A DNA stretch of 64,000 bases from Xiphydria camelus (lineage: Eukaryota > Arthropoda > Insecta > Hymenoptera > Xiphydriidae), in NCBI GenBank assembly GCA_963678675.1, contig OY783195.1, forward strand, positions 13,242,505 through 13,306,504, in the 5' to 3' direction. The first letter of the stretch is position 1. The number at the start of each line of letters is the position of its first letter. Below, in pieces: positions 10,435 through 19,477 of the stretch. The translations under genes were made by a program, and so were the position numbers. The notes under the pieces are model-generated. The model was not told the DNA's origin. It saw only the letters and a list, made by a program, of their open reading frames with translations, and made no database searches.

Positions 10435-11047
10435 TGTCACACGAACCAGACCAGGTGATTCTTATAGATTTATATGCGCTAAAAACGAATCTGACTCTCA
10501 AATTTGCGACGTGGGTCAGGATTTCGTGATGCTTGAGGTTAAATATACGAAAACGGACGATTTTGGCCATATTCACGGATCTATTACAATGAAACTAAAA
10601 ACTTTTTCTTAATTGCATTCACAGCATTTGAAAGTGTCATTTTTGAACTTTTCAATACATTACTTGATTGTTCCTAAACGATTTACAAAGCCAAATTTCA
10701 GTACAACAAGTCGATCATGTTGGTCCACCGCACCACGCGCCTGATACATTTAGGTGCGTAGTGCGGTGGACCTAAACGATACACTTATCGTACTGAAATT
10801 TGCGTTTAGGAACAATCAAGTAATGTATTGAAAAGTTCAAAAACGACACTTTCAAATGCTGTAAGTGTAATTAAGAAACATTTTTTAGTTTCATTCTAAT
10901 AGACCCGTGAATATGGCCAAAATCGCTCATTTTCGTATATTTAACCTCAAGTATTTCAAAATCCTAACGTGATATGCAAATTTGAGAGTCAGATTCGTTT
11001 TTAGCGCACGTAAATCTATAAGAATCACCTGATCTGGTTCGTGTGAC
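10435..11047. repeat. Long palindrome, ~613 bp
   Basis: 10435-10725 is the reverse complement of about 10757-11047 with scattered differences. The centre is GC-rich and itself hairpinned (GTGGTCCACC-like phrases near 10710-10770). An ORF read through the left arm (10268-10612) is probably a by-product. Confidence 0.88.
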
Positions 11048-11052
11048 AGAAA

Positions 11053-11494
11053 AAAACGAGTCTGCTAGTACTCGAGACACTGATGTGTAAACATCTAGTG
11101 AGCGAGATTTGATAGCTAAAATAAATCGGCTTATGATAGCTAAAACAAATAAATAAGTGAGTCGGAGTAGAGCCGATCGATGAGGAGTTACTCCAACTCA
11201 CTTACTGTACATGGCGAACACCACTTCCATACAAAATTGTTCTGCCAGATGTTTACACATCGATTACAAGTTAGAATAACTAATTGATGTGTAAATATCT
11301 AGCAGCACAATTTTGTATGGAAGTGGTGTTCGCCATGTACAGTAAGTGAGTTGGAGTAACTCCTCGTCGATCGGCTCTACTCCGACTCACTTATTTATTT
11401 GTTTTAGCTATCATAAGCCGATTTATTTTAGCTATCAAATCTCGCTCACTAGATGTTTACACATCAGTGTCTCGAGTACTAGCAGACTCGTTTT
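11053..11494. repeat. Long palindrome, ~442 bp, with internal terminal motif
   Basis: 11053-11261 pairs with 11286-11494 almost perfectly. Each arm is itself bounded by a 15-mer, AGATGTTTACACATC or its complement (11082-11096, 11247-11261, 11286-11300 with one change, 11451-11465). It starts five bases after the previous palindrome ends. Confidence 0.88.
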
Positions 11495-12710
11495 GTGTTT
11501 TTTATTCATTAAATCAATTGTATAATATTGTTCCGTCGCACGATCGACGGAACCCTGAATATTTCTTTCATACGCTTAACAGCGTACCGATCGGAAACCC
11601 CGGCCTATCTACCTACTCGAGGAAAGGGTCAAATTCGGAAAATGCGCCGCTCGGCAAATCAACCCGGATTTGCGCCTCCTGGGAGGTAGGTGTAGGGCGG
11701 AGTTCGGGCTTTGTTCGTTTCCGTACACGCCTTAATGTGCACCGTATAAGTTCGTATAAACAGCCTCGAAGGTAGGAATGTCGAGTCCAGGCGATGACCG
11801 ATCAGGGAACCCCAACTTCTGACGTATTCCGACCTGACAATTAACCGTTTCAGGGTAGCCGGACGCACCCTCGCGATCGAGAACAATCGTCCGGCACTCT
11901 TGGCCGTCGGATACGTCATACGGGTACCGTTAACCATGGTACCCTCACTTCTTGAGACCGTCTAGAAGGTTCTTAGCGTCATCGCCTAATTCCCCGACAT
12001 TCCTCCTTCGAACAATAAGGGTACATGGCTTCTTGCTGTGCTACCCCTTCCGCCGGCAAAACGCTGCCAATATAAGGAGCGCTCTACGCTTCTTCAACCA
12101 ATGCATACCAAAACAGCGCCCCGTAACATCCGCAATCCTAACGAATCTCGCGGAATCGGCAGTGCATTCATATCACTTCAATTCTACATTGTAACTCTGT
12201 ACATTGTGTTCGTAAATATATTAGTTTTAACACTAAACAGACTACAACTCAGAAACTGGCCGATAGGTTGAAACGTACCTACGGTAGTTCGGACAATCAG
12301 TCGCGTCACGTGCAAAGTGTCCTCGGGCCTTACAACCCCGAGGAGGTCCAATTAATACCGCGCGGCGACCGAACAAATATATATGTATATATGTCATGGC
12401 AATATTTCGTAACCTCAAAATACTAAATGGTATATATAGATTATTTAGACAGAGATACAAGTGTTAGCTGTTTACGGAGCGCGTGGGGAAGCTAGGAGAA
12501 AGTGATTAGGCTTGTGTGCCTCACCAATGCTAGCTGCGCTATTAGTAGGTTGTATAGCGATTTACTATATCGACATCATCGACAAGAAAATGTAATACCA
12601 CCCTAGGCCGCAAGCGCTGAAGTAGCTGCGCACGAATCACTGCGCACTAATCACATCCGGCTTCACATTTCCATCCCATTTCCCGAGGTTTACCCTCATA
12701 CCGCCGTAAT
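11495..12710. other. Non-coding stretch, possible LTR remnant
   Basis: No supported gene. Mixed composition with short ORFs of no recognisable content. Phrases such as GGTACCGTTAACCATGGTACC near 11923 form a small palindrome. The general texture resembles LTR or leader sequence, but no paired copy was found. Confidence 0.35.
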
Positions 12711-12725
12711 AGATGTTTACACATC
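12711..12725. repeat. Isolated copy of the 15-mer AGATGTTTACACATC
   Basis: This is an exact copy of the motif that bounds the palindrome arms at 11082-11465, here lying 69 bp upstream of the Polinton integrase frame. It could be an element terminus (Polinton ends commonly begin AG), but that is inference. Confidence 0.5.
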
Positions 12726-12793
12726 AAAAATGTAATTTTGTTGACCAGTGTACTCTGAAAAGATATAATGCGTTTTGATAAGTTGCTCCTCAA

Positions 12794-13760
12794 ATGGACG
12801 AAGAGAAGTTAGCTGTGGTGCTGGAACTTCACAAGCACGCAAGAAGAAATTTCCCACGTCAGCGCGTTGACGTTCGCGGTCTGAATCAGACCTGGCAGGC
12901 GGATCTCGTCGACATATCGGCTTACGCGAGAGATAACGGTGGACACCACTTCCTGCTGACGGTAATCGATGTATTTTCGAAAATCGCCTGGGCCCTCCAA
13001 GAGCAAGAACGCCAATGATGTTACGGCCACCATGAAGGCTGTTCTCGAGCAGGGACGTGTACCGAAGAACTTTCAAGTCAACTCTGGCAAGGAATTTTAC
13101 AACAGCAAGTTCAAGATTCTCATGCAGCGACACGGCATCAACCTGTACTCGACCTTCAGCAACCTGAAAGCGTCCATCTGCGAGCGTTTCAATCGCACCC
13201 TGAAGAGCAAGATGTGGATGCAATTCTGCCTACTTGGAAATTATAAGTGGACGGATATTTTGCCCGACTTGATGTCCGCCGACAATGACAGCAAACATCG
13301 AATCATCGAGATGAAACTGCGTGAGGTCACAGCTCGAAACGCCCAACAGCTGTTGCGTTGCGTGTACAAGAATTTTAACGCAGGGACGAAGAAGAAGAAG
13401 AAGAAGCCAAAGTTCCGATTCGGTGACAAAGTACGTACGTACAAATTTACCCGCAAAGTACGTACATACCGCAAATTTAAGCACATCTTCGAGAAGGGTT
13501 ACACACTCAACTGGACAACGGAGATATTCACCAACGCTGGGGTAAAAAGCACCGATCCAGTGACGTACCGACTAAAGGATTACCAGGATCAACCCATCGA
13601 AGGTGCTTTCTACGAGGAGGAACTCACTGTAGTCAAACATCCCGACGTCTACCTCGTGGAGCGGGTGCTCAAGAAATGTGGAAATAGACTATTTGCGAAA
13701 CGGCTATGTTCTGATGATTCGTACAATAGTTGTATAAATAAATTATTTATTTATACTTCA
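12794..13760 (+). pseudogene. Polinton (retroviral-type) integrase with chromodomain, frameshifted
   Basis: This is the DNA-integrating enzyme of Polinton/Maverick elements (rve fold). The first catalytic Asp is in WQADLVDI near residue 35. A frameshift near 12990-13015 moves the reading to the next frame. The second catalytic position, normally D in a DDGKEF-type motif, reads NSGKEF here, so the acidic residue is lost. The catalytic Glu follows in an ERFNRTLK motif near 13185. After a lysine run, an NWTTEIF...DPVTYRLKDY domain and a chromodomain-like end (DVYLVERVLKK) follow, as in insect Polinton integrases. The lost Asp and the frameshift mean it is inactive. The convergent neighbour at 13930-15322 is the Polinton polymerase. 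Confidence 0.82.
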
Positions 13761-13763
13761 AAA

Positions 13764-13854
13764 TCCACATTTACATTCGTAATCCTGTTCCTCCACATCC
13801 ATATTTACAGTCGTAATCCTATTCATCCACATCCATATTTACATTCGTAACCCT
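13764..13854. repeat. Short tandem repeat, ~35-bp unit x 2.6
   Basis: TCCACATCCATATTTACATT / CGTAATCCTATT-type units are repeated between the integrase stop and the polymerase 3' end. A three-copy minisatellite at the convergent junction. Confidence 0.8.
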
Positions 13855-13929
13855 ATAGTGATCTCTGGGAAGAGTGTCTGTGGTGTCTGGTAGCAAGCAC
13901 CTCTTGTCGTTAAACGGACTGAGTGCAAG

Positions 13930-15322
13930 TTTTGTCTATTGCACGGCCTGCACTTCATGCAGTTTCGATCAGAAGAGGTACTGCGATCGGTATTTCGTTA
14001 TGTCCTGCCGCAAGCAGTCGATGTAGTCGTCGAAATCGATAGTCCTCTTCAGCACCGACCTCTTGATACCCTTCGCCTTCTTTATGCGGTCTTCGCCGTT
14101 AACTCGTACGCTATACATCTTGCTGCGGAGGCCCACGAATTCTGTCACGATTGAGCCGTTGCACTCATCCTTCATGAGGCCGACCACATTCTTGTTGAGA
14201 CGCGGCATTCTCGGCGGGGTAGTCGGATGTCGAAACGTTGAATGTGATGTGTGGTGTCGGTATAGAGCAGCCTGCAATTGCTCTCGAAGGTCTTGACCAT
14301 GAAGTCATAGTGAAACTCGTAGATGCACGTCTTGGATAAGTCGAGTACGCAGGACCCCACGTAGATCGGCTTATTGAGCAGAACTTCAATCCTGCCGAGT
14401 TGCAGGAGCGACCACAAATTGCTTCTTTCGCTTCTGCAGAATATATACGTTGACGGAGACCTCGTTCTGCTTTTCAAACTTTGGAATCTCTCTCGGCATC
14501 ACTGGAAAGTCTATTCCCACAAAGTTCAGTTCGTTCTCGTATTGTATGTACTTTGACACACGGTTGGGATGATTACGCCGGTCAATGGGATGCAGTGCAG
14601 AAAGGAGCACTCACTTGAAACACTGGTTGTCAGTGTTTTGCACATTGACACATGCTTCCTTCTTCCTGATAAACTCTGTAAGTTCCAGGTAGGAGCTACC
14701 CCTCATAGGATTGTATCGGTTAACGTTGGTGGTCAAATTAATCACGATTCGCAGTGTCCACTGCATACATTCTCGGTGAACCATTGCGGCAGATTGGTTG
14801 TCTGCATGATCGGCACGTTCCTCGTGGCCAAGGTCTTCATGTCGATAATCTCTTCATCATTATTGACGATGCTGTATTCACTCTCCAATACAGCATTCAC
14901 CTTCAAGGCGTTCTCCCTCTTCAGTGCGTTCTTGATGCGTGGTATGAAGAGAGCTTGCGCGTCCTGTAGGAAGGCCATAGGATCCAGGTTTCGCAAGTTG
15001 ATGATTACTCTGGTGCGGTTGCATCCGTCGAACGCCGACCTTCCCATGAGACGCGTCTCTGTTCGCGTTCTACCAGGCGTCCACCTCTCACGAGAAAGCT
15101 CCTGAGTTTTCGGTTGTAACTCTTAACTTGTCGAATGGCGGTCAGGTATCGTTGTTTATCGAGCACCGACGTTCCCTCTCGGCGCATCAATCGATCGAAT
15201 AGCCGCAAACTTCCACGTCAGATCCATTGCGTCATCTCGGTGAGATCAACCCTTTTGCGATCGATGAGCTCGAAAGCCCGTCGATGGATGTTCACGATAT
15301 TCTTACACTGATTGGAAGACAT
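13930..15322 (-). pseudogene. Polinton family-B DNA polymerase, internally deleted and frameshifted
   Basis: This is the replicative polymerase of Polintons. On the minus strand an N-terminal part begins at ATG 15322 and includes the conserved region before the exonuclease domain (14742-15047, then 14386-14610, with SALHP and GIDFPV-type motifs). It then jumps to the C-terminal palm. The palm motif reads YTDTT near 14250-14265 where an active polymerase has YTDTDS, so the second metal-binding Asp is lost. Next comes the GLMKDE...TEFVGLRSKMY region and a KKAKGIKRSV...TIDFDDY C-terminus. Exonuclease, protein-primer and most palm sequence is missing (about 1.4 kb remains of more than 3 kb). At least four frame changes are present. 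Confidence 0.82.
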
Positions 15323-15424
15323 GTCGTTTTTCTTTCGACAGTGAGATGTGACTGATAGCATGAGCGCGGTGACGCGTGGTATTTAAGCGCTCTAGACACT
15401 GGAGACAGAAGCGCAGCGGCGAAA

Positions 15425-15665
15425 TATTATAATATATAATATTGCTAACGTTATTGGTTTAAAAGGAATCTTGAAAAATCTGACTTTTCAACGAGCACCT
15501 GATTTTTCAAAAAATCTAGATCTTTAACTTATACTGCATTGTACTACTTGTTCCGAAGATAGTACCATCGAGACATATCGAAAAAAAGTATAATAGTTTA
15601 CTTAAAAACAGAAAAATAAGAAAAACAGTTAGCACCACATTTTTCGAAAAACCTGCTCTTCTCAC
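15425..15665. repeat. Dispersed repeat family J, copy 1
   Basis: This block reappears in reverse complement at 42440-42680 and in shorter or diverged form at 24895-25137 and 32995-33480. Shared phrases include TTGTTCCGAAG, GACATATC, AAACAGTTAGCACCACATTT and CACTTGTACT. Non-coding. Confidence 0.75.
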
Positions 15666-15975
15666 TTGTACTATGTTTGGGAGTCGTGCGATCGTTGGTA
15701 GATCTCCGCGGGGTCGTAAATCCCGCAGACACTCGTTCGTGACACGGCTACTGGCCAAACATACCGCAAGGCAGATTTTGAGGTTCCACGGTGATTGATT
15801 TCGAACGCGTGGGGAGTAGGAATTAAACCGGGCGGTTAATTGAATGATTCGACACTGCATTCACTATATTACTATTAATATATTTGACTTAAAGAGATAC
15901 GGGTGATGATTAACCATGGTTTACAATTAACTGTTCCGAATGCACTGTTTACGATACACTACACTGGTGTGCCTA
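15666..15975. other. Non-coding flank of retrotransposon A
   Basis: No gene seen. This is the DNA into which element A inserted; it resumes at 24149. Confidence 0.5.
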
Positions 15976-16359
15976 GGTTGGCAAGTTAACTCCTCCCCGT
16001 GGTCGGCCACCTTGACGTGGTGGGGGGGCTTATGATCGTCCACTGCGGTACTCGGCTGGAGCCTGTGGGCGGGAGTTGCCGTCGAGTGTTGTAGTGGATG
16101 GTCAACTAAGAGCCGGCCGATCCCACTGGGATCACCCTTGGTGGCGGGGTAATGCCACTGGTGTTCCTCCCGTCCTTACTGGGGGCCCAAGCTAAGGTGT
16201 TAGTTACCTTGCCGATGGCTGCATGGCATCAGGGGAGTGATGTCGCAAACGGTGCCTTCGGGGTACCAGGCCGAACCCCGTCGTATGGTAGGCCTTACGC
16301 TGGTAACCCGGCTCTGCCAGCGCGGACGGTTAATTCCGAGGTGAATCGTGGGAATCAAA

Positions 16360-18059
16360 ATGTCTGAAAACTTAACCAATGTGGGTGATGAAGGTGGTGA
16401 TTGTGTGGTGGCCTTCGATGGTGAGGCTGGTGGGAGGAGTAGAGGGGTTGCCCAGGCTCTGCACTCGGGTGCGAGTCCTGGTTAAAGTGCGTCTGGTAAC
16501 GGACCAACTGAGGGTCCCTTGGACTCTGCTCTAGGGGACTTGGATAACGAGGCAGGCCACGCCGGTGAGAGTTCTGGGTTGGAGTCCGCTCTTGCGACCT
16601 CTTCGGGGCGCGGGGGGCCGCGCTCCAGGTATGGGGCCGGGGGGGGGGGGGGCTGACGAGGTGGGTGCGCCACCGTCTCTCCCTAATCCTGTCCCGACTT
16701 CCTTCGCCACCTTGCTAGGGGGAGTGAAGAGGAAGATGACGTCGAGGGGTGATTCCCGCTCATCTGAGGATTCAGACTCTGAGGTGGTCTCTGTCTCGGG
16801 GTTAGTGGATATTTCCCGAGGGATGCCGACCAGAGCCATGGGGCTTAGCGCGTCGGCCTCCTCGCTGGCGGATGACGATGCCTCTTCTTTGGCTAAGGGG
16901 AGGTCTAGGAGGGGGAAGGCTGGGGCCGCTGGAGCCCCTGCCCCCCCCCCCCTCTAAGCAGGCGAGGCAGCCCGCCTCTAGGGACTTCGACCGGGCGGAA
17001 GTCGACAACTTGTGGGGTGCGGATGTCACTACTATGGGGGAGTTTCAGGTCTGGTTGGAGGAGATCGAAAATGCTCGGTTTCGTACCAAGACGATTAGGG
17101 GCGACCTCAGTGGCGTCATTAGAACTAGGGTGCTAATGTTGGCTGAGGGAGTCCGGATGATGGTCGCCAAGGCCAATGATAGGAGGGACCCTGCCTTCCT
17201 CAGGGCAAAGGTGGTTGAGCTCTCCAGGGAGGTGGACAGTCAGAAGAAGCTGGTCAGGCGTCTTAGGGAGGAGCTTGAGGTGGTGCGTGAATTGCCCTTG
17301 GCGCGCTCCCCCCCGAGTAAGAAGGCCAGGAGGTTGTCGGGGGCGCCGGACCCGTCGGGGCTCCCGCCGCCTTCGGCGCCGGCAGAATCGATAGAGGTGG
17401 CATCCTCTTCCAATGCCCAACCTGCGAAGCTCTCTGCGGCCCATCCCGGGGGCCTTGGGGAAGTTTTTAAGCTTCCGGTGTAGTTTCGGCCTCCTTTGGG
17501 AGTGGGCTCTGCCCCCCCCCCCCCCCCCCCCCCCACCCTCGAGCGGGCCCTGGTCCGGGGTCCTGAAATTCGGACCTTGCGTCCCTGCCGGGTAGGAACC
17601 GCGAGATCGAGGCGATTCAGAGGCAGCTAGGTGAGCTCTCACGGCGCTGCGCGTTACTGAGTGGTCATGGCCAGGCGGAGGGTCTCCCGCCCCTGGGGAC
17701 GAGCGAGGCCCCTGGCCCTTCCCCTCCCCCTACGGGTGCTGGTGTTTTGCGGGGCGCTTTATCCCGTCCTACGATTCTGGACCAGAGGGTTATTGCCGAC
17801 CCTTTTACTTTCCATGAGGTGGACTTCCCTTCCTTGGGGCGTAGCACTGCTCCGGCCACCCAAATTGGAGAATGGCAGGAGGTGCCTCTGTCTAAGAAGG
17901 CCCGGAAGAGGAAGAAGCTCAGGGCGGGTGTCATGGGTCACCCTGGTATTTTGCCGGGGCCGGCCGTACCCGGTCCTTCAGCCGTAACGGGTGTCCCCTC
18001 TGGGGGTGCTGGTGGTGAGGTTGGGGCTAAACCCCCCCGCTCCCAACCACCTCTGCCCA
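16360..18059 (+). pseudogene. Retrotransposon A ORF1 (gag-like), N-terminal and middle part
   Basis: ORF1 probably binds the element RNA. The ATG at 16360 begins MSENLTNVGDEGG. A TAA follows at about 16482, but the frame reads on through acidic and serine-rich text. The reading changes frame at homopolymers: 14 G at 16639-16652, 12 C at 16941-16952 and 23 C at 17512-17534. Between them lies a helical, coiled-coil-like segment (about 17030-17300) rich in E, R, V and L, typical of R1/I-type ORF1 proteins. A further lysine/arginine-rich part runs to the insertion of element B. The link between frame breaks and homopolymers suggests slippage or assembly error rather than random decay. Confidence 0.7.
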
Positions 18060-18073
18060 GGAGGCGCGTCCCT

Positions 18074-18696
18074 CTGACACAGGATGTTGGTGGGATGTCC
18101 CAACATTCTAGATATCAGCGTCGGGATCGGAGAGATGTGTGGCACCGGGGGGACTGGTCAGTGGAGTTACCCACCACTCCGTTGGGTGTGCTCCATCCCT
18201 TTTCGGCCGGCGCAAGCCACCACTCTGCATGTGTGAGTGGAGGGCATATAGTCGTAGTTGTAATTTTCTGAGGAATCGGTATCGTGTCAGCCCGTGGGCC
18301 GCTAGTTGTATCGTCCTCACGCCTCATACGCTGGCCCGATCCTCCTCCATTATGGGTGATCTGAAGTGATGGTCATAGTTTAGGTATCGTCTTCCGGAAT
18401 GAAGGTAGTAGGCACTAAGAAAAGAAGTGTCATTTAAGAGATTAATGGCGAATAAGTGGAGAGTGCCGAACTCAAACCTATGGGAGTTCCCTGTAATTGG
18501 ACCCTAGTCGGTCGTTACCAGGGGCGGCCTTCCATTTTAGGAAGGCTTGGATGGAGGTAGTTTTAGTGGGTAGGGGGCCCCCGTATTGCACTCGCAGGCA
18601 AAACATACTGCGGCAGGGTGTCTCGAGTCCCACACTACCCGGGTACTAGCCAAACCCGGGTGTGCGTAAAAAGCATTTTTTCCTCTTTAAAAAAAA
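18074..18696 (+). mobile_element. Element B: 623-bp 3'-end retrotransposon copy
   Basis: The insertion is flanked by a 14-bp duplication, GGAGGCGCGTCCCT (18060-18073 and 18697-18710), and ends in a short A tail. Its sequence is closely similar to the last ~620 bp of element C (about 50725-51343), starting CTGACAC.GGATGTTGG. It is therefore either a strongly 5'-truncated copy of the C family or a SINE-like unit using the C tail. It splits ORF1 of element A. Confidence 0.9.
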
Positions 18697-18710
18697 GGAG
18701 GCGCGTCCCT

Positions 18711-19477
18711 AAAACGGCTGCGATCTCCATAACCGCTAATGGCGGCGATCCACCAAGTAAGGAGGCCCTGGCGGCTGTTAAGGGGTAAATATCGTTGGAG
18801 GAGCGCGGTATTGTGGAGCCAAGAATGCGCCCCTCCATTACGGGGGGATGCTGCTTACGATAGCCGGCGAGGACGCTAGGGGCAAGGCTTGCTTACTTGC
18901 TCAGAAGCTGGGGGACGCCCTTCAAGGGCAGGCCAGGGTCACTATCCCCATGAAGACCGGGGAAATCCGGATCTCCGGCCTGGAGATCTCGGTGTCGGAG
19001 GATGAGGTGGCTTGTGCCCTCTCCTCCCTCGGGGGGTGCCCTCTTAACGTGGTGAAGGTTGGCCGCATTACGCTTATGCGAAATACCATGGGGTCGGTTT
19101 GGGCCAGGCTCACTCTGGAGGCCGCCTTGAAGGTGGGCAGTACTGGAAGGATTCTGGTCGGCTGGTCCTCCGCTAGGGTTGAGCTCCTTAAGGAGCGGCC
19201 CTTGCGCTGCTTCAAGTGCTGGGAGTTTGGCCATGTGCAGGCGAAATGCACTAGCACCGTGCAGAGGAAGGGCTCTTGCTTCAGATGTGGTGCTCCTGGG
19301 CATTCCTCTTGGAGCTGCAAAGCGGAACCCTGCTGCGTCATATGCAAGGCCTCGGGGGCTGACAGCAAGCACTTTTATGGGGGTTCGCGGTGCCCTGCGG
19401 TCACTAAGACGAAGGAGAAGCAGGTTCGGGGGCCGGCGTTGGGTAACACTGACAATGGCCAGGTTCCATCAAATTAA
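18711..19477 (+). pseudogene. Retrotransposon A ORF1, C-terminal part with zinc knuckles
   Basis: This is the continuation of ORF1 after element B. From 18848 the frame is open for 209 codons. It holds an RNA-recognition-like segment (GEIRISGLEISVSEDEV) and then CCHC-type knuckles: CFKCWEFGHVQAKC, CFRCGAPGHSSWSC and a third C..C motif at about residues 145-185. Such knuckles bind nucleic acid in gag-like ORF1 proteins. The frame ends with TAA at 19475-19477, overlapping the ORF2 start (19455) by 23 bases, an arrangement typical of R1-group elements and suggesting reinitiation-type ORF2 translation. A stop near 18788 lies between the insertion and this frame. Confidence 0.85.

Noticed and set aside
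10268..10612. Plus-strand ORF of 114 codons
   Set aside because: It runs through a palindrome arm and changes character at the palindrome boundary; no recognisable domain.
11467..11775. Plus-strand ORF of 102 codons
   Set aside because: No motif, starts inside a palindrome arm, and composition matches the surrounding non-coding DNA.
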